Source: Legionellaceae bacterium
GTDB taxonomy: Bacteria > Pseudomonadota > Gammaproteobacteria > Legionellales > Legionellaceae
Direction: 5' to 3'
Length of the DNA stretch: 15,223 bases
NCBI GenBank assembly: GCA_030696465.1
Contig: JAUYSE010000206.1
Span: forward strand, 1 to 15,223
Shown: positions 7,489 through 14,631 of the stretch, piece after piece
Layout: each line of letters opens with the position of its first letter
Position numbering within the stretch: position 1 is the stretch's first letter
Notes under the pieces: model-generated
What the model was told of the DNA's origin: nothing
The model's input: the letters and a program-made list of their open reading frames with translations, nothing else
The model's database searches: none
Made by a program: the position numbers and the translations under genes

Positions 7489-8540
7489 GAAACGGAGCCC
7501 TCATCATTTTTTAATTTTTGCTCTAACACCGTAAGTCGTTCCGACATGGTTTTGATATTTTTTTGCATATAAGGAAGACGAGTGGTTGCCAGTTCTTGCT
7601 CTAGTGTTTTGTCTTTTGGTCGAGCAGGATTGCCTAAATACACATTGCCTGCCTTTAAGTGTTTATTAGGAGGAACGCCTGTACGTGCGCCTAATACCAC
7701 ACCATCTTCAATCACCACATGATCGCTTACCCCGACATTCGCGGCAAAAACCACATAATCTCCACTACGACTACTGCCCGCAATCCCTGTAAAGGCACAA
7801 AGAATATTATGTTTTCCAATTTTTACGGAATGTGCAATTTGCACCAAGTTATCAATTTTAGTGCCAGTACCAATCACGGTCTGCCCTAAAGTTGCACGAT
7901 CAATCACCGTGTTGGCACCAATTTCCACCTCATCTTCGATAAGCACGCTGCCTACATGGGGAACTTTTTGATGCGCACCTTCTGCAAAAAAGTATCCAAA
8001 GCCATCTGAACCGATAATACTCCCCGCATGAATATTGACGTTTTTACCAATTTTGCATCCATCATAGATGGTCACTTGCGGACGAATAACCGAATGACTG
8101 CCCATAGAAACATCATTACCAAGCACTACATGAGGGTAGAGAATACAATGATCGCCAATCTCACAATCATCCCCAATAACCACATAAGGCCCAATGCTAA
8201 CATGCTCCCCAATCGTCACGTTCTGCCCTAAAATGGCACTGGGATGCACGCCCATAGGCGGCATTCGTGGAGGATGAAAATACGTCAATAACTTCATAAA
8301 TGCTTGTTTAGGTTGAGAAACTTGAATATATGGCTTCTGTGTCGACCTTAATTCGGTGCTCATCACTAATACTGCCGCCTCAGATACCTCTGCTTTTTGC
8401 AGATTCTCCGGTCCATCAACAAATACCAAAGCACCCGGGGAAATAGTATCTATAGGCGATAAGCGATTTACCGTAATATGAGGGTCTCCAAAAAGCGTAC
8501 CGCTCAGATGTTCTGCTAATTGTTCAAGAGAATAGTTCAT
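7485..8540 (-). CDS. lpxD: UDP-3-O-acylglucosamine N-acyltransferase LpxD
   Basis: Third enzyme of lipid A synthesis. It transfers a 3-hydroxyacyl chain from acyl-ACP to the amine of UDP-3-O-acylglucosamine at the inner face of the membrane. The 351-residue protein has the expected order: an N-terminal uridine-binding domain (about 1-95), a left-handed beta helix of hexapeptide repeats (about 100-300, for example VTIGEHVSIGPYVVIGDD), and a C-terminal helical tail (about 311-345). The catalytic histidine corresponds to His237 in NLVQIAHSVKIG. GSDGFGY (177-183) is also conserved. Its gene is not next to bamA, skp, fabZ or lpxA here but overlaps polA by four bases. It follows a repeat-rich gap with its own candidate promoter. 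No clear Shine-Dalgarno sequence precedes the ATG. Some related bacteria carry two lpxD paralogues, so this could be the second. Confidence 0.95.
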   Translation of the reverse strand: MNYSLEQLAEHLSGTLFGDPHITVNRLSPIDTISPGALVFVDGPENLQKAEVSEAAVLVMSTELRSTQKPYIQVSQPKQAFMKLLTYFHPPRMPPMGVHPSAILGQNVTIGEHVSIGPYVVIGDDCEIGDHCILYPHVVLGNDVSMGSHSVIRPQVTIYDGCKIGKNVNIHAGSIIGSDGFGYFFAEGAHQKVPHVGSVLIEDEVEIGANTVIDRATLGQTVIGTGTKIDNLVQIAHSVKIGKHNILCAFTGIAGSSRSGDYVVFAANVGVSDHVVIEDGVVLGARTGVPPNKHLKAGNVYLGNPARPKDKTLEQELATTRLPYMQKNIKTMSERLTVLEQKLKNDEGSVS

Positions 8541-8569
8541 GGAGTCTGTGGTTGATATGAAATAAATCG

Positions 8570-8598
8570 ATTATACCCTATTGAACAAGGCAGGAACA
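8570..8598 (-). promoter_or_regulatory. Candidate promoter for lpxD-polA
   Basis: On the - strand a perfect -10 hexamer, TATAAT, lies at 8575-8570, about 30 bases before the lpxD ATG. A weak -35 (TGTTCC, 8598-8593) lies 17 bases upstream. The -10 is convincing and the -35 is poor. Its presence between the repeat element and lpxD suggests lpxD-polA is transcribed independently of lemA-htpX. Confidence 0.4.
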
Positions 8599-8684
8599 GG
8601 CCAAGAACCATATCTGCGAATTATTCGAAAAATTTTTTTACGCCTCCCCTCAATGGCGAGGTACTAATATTTTATGGCTGATAT

Positions 8685-8843
8685 CCAGGAATTCCCGCCT
8701 GATTATATTCGTGGTACCAAGGCTTATCGAATAAAGTCCTCCTGACGCTCACCCCTTGCCTCCCTGCGCGGTGAAGGTTTACGAAAGCCCTTTATCCGAG
8801 AAGCCTTGTTAGCGAAGTTTTGGGGTTGGGCGGGAATGGCTGG
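8685..8843. repeat. Imperfect palindromic element (MITE-like) containing repeat copy 2
   Basis: The ends are inverted copies: CCAGGAATTCCCGCC (8685-8699) against GGCGGGAATGGCTGG (8829-8843), with 13 of 15 matching. Closer in, 8715-8736 and 8790-8811 pair with 19 of 22 matching (cores AAGGCTTATCG and CGAGAAGCCTT). The 53-base centre has its own TCACC/GGTGA pair (8749-8753 and 8770-8774). The left arm (8687-8736) is 49/50 identical to 4149-4198. No transposase is encoded, so it is a non-autonomous or palindromic repeat of unknown family. Confidence 0.7.
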
Positions 8844-8881
8844 CGTATATTCAATATACTCGTCTTTTTTCTTTGATAAAA

Positions 8882-9913
8882 TTAGGATGTTTTTCTAAAT
8901 CCTATGGCTTTCAAACGATCAGCAATACTGGGGTGGGTGGTAAAACGATGCGTTAATGACTTTACTGTTTGCATATCACTGGGATCAAACAAATATGCGG
9001 CAAGACGTACTTGTTCATGAGCAGTCTGCCCATAAGCCTGTCCGTATGCTTGTTCATGTGCTGCATAGTCTTGTTCAATTTTTAATAAAGCATGTGCTAA
9101 AGGGGTATTATCTCGCATTAACTCCACACAACCACTGTCTGCCATATACTCACGAGTTCGACTCATATACATGGATAACGCCACGGTCATTACTGGCAAT
9201 ATATACCGTAACAAAATGACTACCAAGAAAAAACCGTTGTTAGATTGTTGCGAATCCCTATTTCCTCCAAATAGCATATTATAAAAAATAGTGTCTATCA
9301 TCATTAATAATAAATTACTTAACACCGCGACGAATAGAGTTAATTTGATATCATGATGCCGAATATGACTCAACTCATGCGCTATCACCGCCTGCAGCTC
9401 TGCCCTATCTAATTTATCTAAAAGCCCCTGCGTGACAGCAACCATAGCTGAGCGTTCGCTGTAACCACTGGCAAATGCATTCATATAATCCGCTTCAATA
9501 ATATAGACTTTGGGCATATAAAGCATACCTGCCGCAATTTTCATTTCCTCCAATACCCCAATTAACTGTACTTCCTGGGCAGTCCTGGCGGTTGCGCGCG
9601 TAATTTCGCGAGAAGTGGTTCCTAATAACATTAAACGATTGTGTAAGGCAAACGTGACCAAAACAGATATCCCTGCAACCCCAAACATAATCAAGGTCAC
9701 CACAGGGACTATTTTTCCCGTTAACAAAGCTTGTACATCTGCTAGAGGCGTCATATGTGGGTGTGTCGACAAAAGCATACTCACATCACACACAAAACCA
9801 ACGCATATGTACATTAAAAAAAACATCAGAATGACCCAGCGTGTTTTTCTGTCATTACGTCGCAGCTCCGCGCGCCAATCTGGCGCAACAGAGACATATT
9901 TTTCCTGAGTCAT
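8882..9913 (-). CDS. htpX: HtpX-like M48 zinc metalloprotease
   Basis: Integral inner-membrane protease for quality control of membrane proteins, active site facing the cytoplasm. It has two N-terminal helices (about 27-49 and 68-90), the zinc motif HELSH at 179-183, two further hydrophobic segments (about 190-215 and 227-248) and the third ligand region SRTREYMAD, with Glu255 as the likely zinc ligand. At 343 residues it is longer than E. coli HtpX (293), through a polar N-terminal leader of about 25 residues and a Gln/Tyr/His-rich insertion near 284-301 containing AYGQAYGQ flanked by AHEQ repeats. It lies 26 bases downstream of lemA with AAAGGA seven bases before the ATG. LemA-HtpX pairing is a widespread arrangement, so they form an operon. 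Confidence 0.93.
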   Translation of the reverse strand: MTQEKYVSVAPDWRAELRRNDRKTRWVILMFFLMYICVGFVCDVSMLLSTHPHMTPLADVQALLTGKIVPVVTLIMFGVAGISVLVTFALHNRLMLLGTTSREITRATARTAQEVQLIGVLEEMKIAAGMLYMPKVYIIEADYMNAFASGYSERSAMVAVTQGLLDKLDRAELQAVIAHELSHIRHHDIKLTLFVAVLSNLLLMMIDTIFYNMLFGGNRDSQQSNNGFFLVVILLRYILPVMTVALSMYMSRTREYMADSGCVELMRDNTPLAHALLKIEQDYAAHEQAYGQAYGQTAHEQVRLAAYLFDPSDMQTVKSLTHRFTTHPSIADRLKAIGFRKTS

Positions 9914-9939
9914 GTCAGCGTCCTTTTAAAAAGAATCGT

Positions 9940-10521
9940 CTACAATTTGACCTGATAACTTTCTTTATTGGCAATATCAGCCTCTGGTAATGCCCAATAC
10001 TCAAAGGTTTTATTTAATTGAAAGGCAAAACAGTGCACCACGATAGACTCAAAAAAAGATTTCTTTTTTGCATTAAAACGCTCAATACTATCGTTGTATG
10101 CTTGTTTAGAGAAGGCTAATTTATTTTCCGTATTGACAATTTCTTCTTGTAATTGCAACACATTCTGGTTCGCTTTTAAGTCAGGATACTGCTCAAATAC
10201 TACAGATAACTTTGAGGCAATTTGTGAGATTTGATTTTCTGCTGCAAAACGTCCTTTATCATCGCCAGATGCCTTTGAGTTCTCTGCCTGATTACGTAGT
10301 GCCACCACTTGTTTTAAGGTGGACTGCTCATAATCCATATATTTTTTGACGCTTTCAATGAGCGATTCAAACACCTTATAACGTCGATCAAGCTGAATAT
10401 CAATCTGACGTTTATTATTGTTCACCGCTTCAATAAAGCCAATGAGCGTATTGTAGATAGCAACACCCCAGAAGCAGATCAACACCAACACAACAAAAAA
10501 TGCGATAATGAATGAAGTCAT
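9940..10521 (-). CDS. lemA: LemA family membrane-anchored protein
   Basis: A 193-residue protein with one N-terminal transmembrane helix (about 4-24) followed by a four-helix-bundle LemA domain. Family landmarks are the helix after the membrane segment (ALR-containing stretch, 70-80), YPDLKAN at 112-118 followed by LQEEI, and the TENKLAFSKQAYNDSIERFN segment (131-150). The biochemical role of LemA is not established. Its consistent linkage to HtpX-type proteases, as here, suggests a shared role in membrane-protein quality control. GAGGTGGAG immediately precedes the ATG as ribosome binding site. A TATACT hexamer (10561-10556, -) could be its -10, though no -35 was found. Confidence 0.93.
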   Translation of the reverse strand: MTSFIIAFFVVLVLICFWGVAIYNTLIGFIEAVNNNKRQIDIQLDRRYKVFESLIESVKKYMDYEQSTLKQVVALRNQAENSKASGDDKGRFAAENQISQIASKLSVVFEQYPDLKANQNVLQLQEEIVNTENKLAFSKQAYNDSIERFNAKKKSFFESIVVHCFAFQLNKTFEYWALPEADIANKESYQVKL

Positions 10522-10837
10522 ATCTCCACCTCATGAATAAAAGTTCTATATATGAAGTATAGTCTGAATTTAGGAAAATGGGGGCTAACCTCCCTTCGCA
10601 GGGCAAGATTATCTAAAATTCAAACAGCAGGAGATTTTTTTGCTTAATAACTCACCCTACGCACCCACAGCTGTCGTCCCGGGATTTAGGGCTGCTTGGC
10701 GAGCGAGCGAGCCTTAGCAGGCCTAATGCCTGGGATCCATCCATAAGTTCGCATAGAGCCACATTATAGATAGATCCCGGACATTAAGAGAAACTAAAGC
10801 TCGGTCGCGGCTCGGATAGATCATGCTAATTTCTAGA
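10522..10837. other. 316-bp gap between glyS and lemA
   Basis: No coding sequence was recognised. It contains the lemA leader (10522-10561), a CCCT-TCGC-AGGG mini-hairpin (about 10593-10604) that on the - strand has a GCGA loop, a T-rich patch (about 10633-10642), the palindromic element 10676-10782, and a GC-rich patch near the glyS stop with GCTCGG repeated (10799-10815). The octamer GATAGATC occurs twice (10769-10776 and 10815-10822). The end of glyS transcription and the start of lemA transcription probably both fall here. Confidence 0.6.
10676..10782. repeat. Palindromic repeat element bounded by GTCCCGGGAT / ATCCCGGAC
   Basis: The outer ends, GTCCCGGGAT (10676-10685) and ATCCCGGAC (10774-10782), are inverted copies apart from one missing base. 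Within it a long hairpin forms between 10678-10700 and 10711-10734: 15 of 19 outer positions pair, plus an inner GGC/GCC, closed on a GAGCGAGCGA loop. There is no ORF. It looks like an intergenic palindromic repeat of the REP/MITE type, could act as a transcription end for glyS, and is unrelated in sequence to the element at 8685-8843. Confidence 0.55.
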
Positions 10838-12904
10838 CTACAATGCCTGTGATGACAGTCGTCCCAACACCGCAACCGTAGATAACAATGCTTGCACCGA
10901 CTGCAACAAGGCTAACCTATTTTGCGCCACCAGCGGATCCTCTACAAATATCATGACACTATCAAAAAATGCATCTATGGGAGCATGAAGCGGCAATAAT
11001 TCCTGTAAAATCTCTAAATAGGCACCTTGTTGTATCTTTGTTTGACACTGCGCACGCAACTTCTCGCACATATCCCATAAGGCTTGTTCTGCAGGATGTT
11101 GAAACTTTGTAGAATCGACAAGACCTATCTCTCTTTTAGCTTGTAAAAGGACGTTATATATCCGTTTACTACCCGCAAACAGGGCTTCCGATTCAGGACG
11201 CACATGAAACAATCGTAATGCCTGCAAACGCTGATCAAGATCGTACAGATTATCTTTGCCAGACAAGCGAACCGCATCCACTAATTCTTGCGATACGCCT
11301 TGTGCAGCATAATATACGAATAATCTTTCCCATACAAAAGACTGCACTTCTTCCGCAACCCCATCCTGTAATAAACCTTTAGGAAAACAAGCCTGCGCAT
11401 GTGCCAAACTTTCACTCAGGGAAAATGCCTTTGGCATTTCGATTAATAGTCGTAATAACGCAATCGCATGCCGACGTAATTTATAAGGGTCTTTTTCTCC
11501 AGTCGGTTTTAAGCCTACGCCAAAAATTCCGATTAAAGTATCGAGCCTATCACAGAGTGATAATGCTTTTCCTAATTGACTTTCCGGTAAAATATCTCCG
11601 GAAAACCGCGGGTAATATTGTTCTTCTAGCGCAGAAGCCAGTAGGGTGGATTCTTGACTGGCCAAAGCATAATGCCGCCCCATAATTCCTTGCAGCTCAG
11701 GGAACTCACCCACTATTCCCGTCATCAAATCACATTTTGATAATTCAACTGCCCGATAGGCTACTTGCATATCTATGTCTAAAAGCGGAGCCCAATCTTT
11801 CATGAGCAATCGCATCCGCTGTGTTTTATCATATAAAGAACCTAAGCGCGCCTGAAACACCACTTGTTGTGTAGACTCTAAATAATCATGCAAGGCCTGT
11901 TTTTTATCTTGTCGATAAAAGAAGTCCGCATCACTCAAACGTGCTTCCATCACGCGTGTATTACCCGCAATAATTTGCTCAGGATGCGGGCTTTCAAGAT
12001 TGGCAATCGTAATAAAATACGGTAATAAGGCGCTGTTTTGTACTGCAAACGATTTTTGATGAGACTCCATCGCGGCAATTAAAGCCTCTGCCGGAACCTC
12101 GAGAAAATGCGCTGAAAAAGGAGCCAATAAGGCAACCGGCCATTCAACCACGGAGGTCACTTCTGTCAATAGTGCCTCAGACATTAAGGCTTGCGCCTTT
12201 TTTGTTGCGGCCAGAGCTTGTATCTGCTGCGCAATTTTTTTCTTTCTTTTGGCAAAACTAGGAATCACATAATGCGCTTCTAACAGCGCCTCATAAGCAG
12301 AAGCATGAGGAATTAATAAAGCGTCTGGAGCATGAAATCTATGACCGCGGGTATATCTATCGGCGCTTACTCCCAAAATAGTCGCAGGTAATATCCTGTC
12401 GTCTAAAAGCATGACTAGCCAATGCACGGGACGCACAAAAAGAAACTCTCCAATCCCCCAACGCATGGGTTTTGCGATAGGCAAAGATTTAATCACTTGC
12501 TCTACCAATAGAGGCAACAATTCTGCACTGGATTTTGCGGGGATTACTTGATCACAAACGACCCAAGCACCCTTCTCCGTTTCTTGTGTACGGATATCGC
12601 TCAAGCTTGCGCCACAAGACTTTAAAAACCCGCGTAAAGCCCCAGTAGGCTCACCACTTGCATCATAGGCTGCTTGTAAAGCGGGGCCTCGTTTTTGTAT
12701 CTGCTCTGCAGGGATCTCTTCTGCGAGTTGCTCTATCAAAAAACCTAAGCGTCGTGGGGCACCAAACACCTGCAAACCCTGAAACGCTACTTTGGCTTCT
12801 GTACAAGCGCGCCGTATTCCCTCTCCCAGCGCTTCCGACAAAGCCAACACCGCAGCAGTCGGTAACTCTTCACATCCAATTTCTAATAAAAAATCATGGG
12901 GCAT
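10838..12904 (-). CDS. glyS: Glycyl-tRNA synthetase beta subunit
   Basis: Beta chain of the alpha2beta2 bacterial glycyl-tRNA synthetase, which with GlyQ charges tRNA-Gly; it supplies tRNA recognition. At 688 residues it is almost exactly the E. coli length (689). Family segments run through the protein: EIGCEELPT at 7-15 near the start, APRRLGFL, KRGPA, MRWG with the following FVRPVHW, GHRF, EVTSVVEWPV, a repeated SKCDLMTGIVGEF..GIMGRHYA stretch, then the C-terminal anticodon-binding region ending IDAFFDSVMIFVEDP..NRLALL. The ATG overlaps the last base of the glyQ stop (TAATG), preceded by AAGGGG seven bases upstream, so the two subunits are translationally coupled. No truncation is apparent. 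Confidence 0.98.
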   Translation of the reverse strand: MPHDFLLEIGCEELPTAAVLALSEALGEGIRRACTEAKVAFQGLQVFGAPRRLGFLIEQLAEEIPAEQIQKRGPALQAAYDASGEPTGALRGFLKSCGASLSDIRTQETEKGAWVVCDQVIPAKSSAELLPLLVEQVIKSLPIAKPMRWGIGEFLFVRPVHWLVMLLDDRILPATILGVSADRYTRGHRFHAPDALLIPHASAYEALLEAHYVIPSFAKRKKKIAQQIQALAATKKAQALMSEALLTEVTSVVEWPVALLAPFSAHFLEVPAEALIAAMESHQKSFAVQNSALLPYFITIANLESPHPEQIIAGNTRVMEARLSDADFFYRQDKKQALHDYLESTQQVVFQARLGSLYDKTQRMRLLMKDWAPLLDIDMQVAYRAVELSKCDLMTGIVGEFPELQGIMGRHYALASQESTLLASALEEQYYPRFSGDILPESQLGKALSLCDRLDTLIGIFGVGLKPTGEKDPYKLRRHAIALLRLLIEMPKAFSLSESLAHAQACFPKGLLQDGVAEEVQSFVWERLFVYYAAQGVSQELVDAVRLSGKDNLYDLDQRLQALRLFHVRPESEALFAGSKRIYNVLLQAKREIGLVDSTKFQHPAEQALWDMCEKLRAQCQTKIQQGAYLEILQELLPLHAPIDAFFDSVMIFVEDPLVAQNRLALLQSVQALLSTVAVLGRLSSQAL

Positions 12905-13803
12905 TATAATTCCCCTTGTAAAGGGAAGCCTAAGGCTTCTCGAGACGCATAGTACGCGGCCGCCACAGCACGCGACAAGTGTCGAATACGTAAAATATAA
13001 CGCTGACGCTCCGTCACCGAAATTGCACGACGCGCATCTAAACTATTAAAGACATGCGAGGCCTTAATCACCATCTCATAGGCGGGTAACACCAATGCAG
13101 CCTCTAACAACTGTTGTGCTTCTTTTTCATAGTAATCAAACTGCTGAAATAACACGGGAACATTGGCTTGCTCAAAATGATACGCAGACATTTCTCGCTC
13201 ATTTTGAGAAAAAATATCGCCGTAACGAATTAGACGAGCACCTGAATACCCCCAAGGCAAATCATATACATTATTGATTCCGAGGACTGACATCGCGAGT
13301 CGCTCTAAACCATAGGTTAACTCTCCAGTGACTGGCGTACACTCAAGGCCGCCAACCTGCTGAAAATAAGTAAACTGAGAGATTTCCATGCCATTTTGCC
13401 ATACTTCCCAACCTAATCCCCAGGCACCTAAGGTCGGGGACTCCCAGTTATCTTCGACAAAACGAATATCATCAACATGCGGATTAATACCCAATGCACG
13501 TAAAGAGTCTAAGTATTGCTCTTGAATATCCAGAGGGGATGGTTTCAAAATAACCTGAAATTGATAAAAATGTTGTAATCGATTTGGGCTATCGCCATAG
13601 CGACCATCAGTTGGCCTACGGCTGGGTTGTACATACGCCACTTTCCATGGCTCAGGACCAATCGCGCGTAAAAAGGTGGCGGGATGGAATGTCCCCGCCC
13701 CAACTTCTAAATCTAAAGCCTGTAAAATCAAACAGGATCTAGCCGCCCAAAACTGCTCAAGACAAGTAATGAGCTCTTGAAACGTTTCTGGTATAGCTGA
13801 CAT
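12904..13803 (-). CDS. glyQ: Glycyl-tRNA synthetase alpha subunit
   Basis: Catalytic alpha chain of the heterotetrameric glycyl-tRNA synthetase, a class II enzyme that activates glycine with ATP. It is 299 residues (E. coli 303) with the very conserved N-terminal core: EVGAGTFHPATFLRAIGPEP (about 33-52), AYVQPSRRPTDGRYG, NRLQHFYQFQVILKPSP, then WESPTLGAWGLGWEVW and QVGGLEC with TYGLERLAM, which form the active site. AAGG lies six bases before the ATG, in the 17-base gap after the com1-like gene. It is followed by glyS with a one-base overlap. Close spacing suggests co-transcription with the upstream dsbA-like gene, although glyQ could also have its own promoter inside it. Confidence 0.98.
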   Translation of the reverse strand: MSAIPETFQELITCLEQFWAARSCLILQALDLEVGAGTFHPATFLRAIGPEPWKVAYVQPSRRPTDGRYGDSPNRLQHFYQFQVILKPSPLDIQEQYLDSLRALGINPHVDDIRFVEDNWESPTLGAWGLGWEVWQNGMEISQFTYFQQVGGLECTPVTGELTYGLERLAMSVLGINNVYDLPWGYSGARLIRYGDIFSQNEREMSAYHFEQANVPVLFQQFDYYEKEAQQLLEAALVLPAYEMVIKASHVFNSLDARRAISVTERQRYILRIRHLSRAVAAAYYASREALGFPLQGEL

Positions 13804-13820
13804 AAAACACCTTAACTTAC

Positions 13821-14588
13821 TTAAGCACCTGCTTTTTGGATAATTGCTTGCAATGTTTCTTCACTTGCAGCGCCTGGTAAGAAGGTCGGTTCAGCACCTG
13901 CTTTCCACTGACCATCTGGCGTTGCAGCAATAATAATGGCAGGAGTGCCCATTAAATATAATTTTTCTGCTAACTGACGAGTGGCTGCCAACTGATCCGT
14001 TACTGTTTTACCATTCATATCTTTTTTCAACTGTTCCATATTCAGGCCAGCTTTTTGGGCAAGATCCATCACACTTTTGTCGCTCAAATGCTTATCGTCT
14101 TTGATGAGCGCATCATGTAAGGCTAAATATTTGCCTTGCATAGCTGCAGCAAGTGCCGCACGAGAAGCCACTTCAGAACTTTTTCCGAAAATAGGAAATT
14201 CTTTGTATATCACGCGTAAGTCTTTATTTTTTGCGACCAAGTTCTCAAGCGTAGGCGCCATTTTTTTACAATGGATACATTGATAATCAAAGAATTCTAC
14301 TAAAGTTACTTTACCCTTTGGATTTCCTACCACCGTTAAAGGATCTACAAAAATAAGTGCGGCTTCTTTCACAATGGCCGTTTTCGCCTGTGTTGCCATC
14401 TTATCTTGTGTTTGTTTTTGTAGTGCCTGAGACGCTTCCATTAACACCGTCGGATTTTGTACTAAATATTGATGTACAATATTTTGTATTTCCTGCTTTT
14501 GTGCCTCTGTAAAACTAGCCTCTGCTGCTACACTCATAGAGGTGCATAGAGCAGCCGTTACTATTGTCCATAAAATTCTCATTTTCAC
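13821..14588 (-). CDS. Com1-like DsbA family thiol:disulfide protein
   Basis: Exported thioredoxin-fold oxidoreductase of the DsbA/Com1 type. From the GTG at 14588 the protein has 255 residues. It shows a signal peptide (KMRILW, then a hydrophobic core, cleavage near VAA or AEA at about 21-23), a helical N-terminal region (about 25-70, with IVHQYLVQNPTVLMEASQAL) like the ScsC/Com1 oligomerisation segment, the redox motif CIHC at Cys104-Cys107, and the cis-proline loop GTPA with Pro216. Coxiella Com1 is of similar size (252). The GTG is preferred because AAAGGG sits six bases upstream. ATG at 14582 is too far from it, and the upstream ATG at 14648 would overlap uvrD and spoil the signal peptide. 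Whether it acts as oxidase or isomerase cannot be told from sequence. Confidence 0.9.
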   Translation of the reverse strand: MKMRILWTIVTAALCTSMSVAAEASFTEAQKQEIQNIVHQYLVQNPTVLMEASQALQKQTQDKMATQAKTAIVKEAALIFVDPLTVVGNPKGKVTLVEFFDYQCIHCKKMAPTLENLVAKNKDLRVIYKEFPIFGKSSEVASRAALAAAMQGKYLALHDALIKDDKHLSDKSVMDLAQKAGLNMEQLKKDMNGKTVTDQLAATRQLAEKLYLMGTPAIIIAATPDGQWKAGAEPTFLPGAASEETLQAIIQKAGA

Positions 14589-14631
14589 ACAAAACCCTTT
14601 CGTTAAAATTGAAAACAGAAAACTACCATGG

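Larger units (their letters stand above)
8541..8881. other. 341-bp gap between htpX and lpxD with repeat element
   Basis: No conserved gene is visible. From right to left (transcription sense of the neighbours) it holds: a GTATATT/AATATAC inverted repeat (8845-8851 and 8853-8859) just after htpX, the imperfect palindrome 8685-8843 containing copy 2 of the dispersed repeat, an AT-rich patch with CGAATTATTCG and an A5T7 run (about 8627-8639), and the lpxD promoter region. A 23-codon frame (8674-8745, +) runs through the repeat but is not supported as a gene. Confidence 0.7.

Noticed and set aside
8627..8639. CGAATTATTCG followed by A5T7 as a terminator
   Set aside because: The stem is only four base pairs and AT-rich, and no + strand gene ends upstream of it; on the - strand no T run follows.
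10698..10713. GAGC triplicate as a microsatellite or CRISPR-like repeat
   Set aside because: Only three units, with no spacers; it is explained as the loop of the palindromic element.
8541..10837. RNA genes (tRNA, small RNA) in the two long gaps
   Set aside because: No tRNA-like cloverleaf or familiar RNA motif was seen; the structure present is accounted for by palindromic repeats.
12658..13049. + strand frames across the glyQ-glyS junction
   Set aside because: They lie antisense to conserved synthetase sequence and show no recognisable domains.
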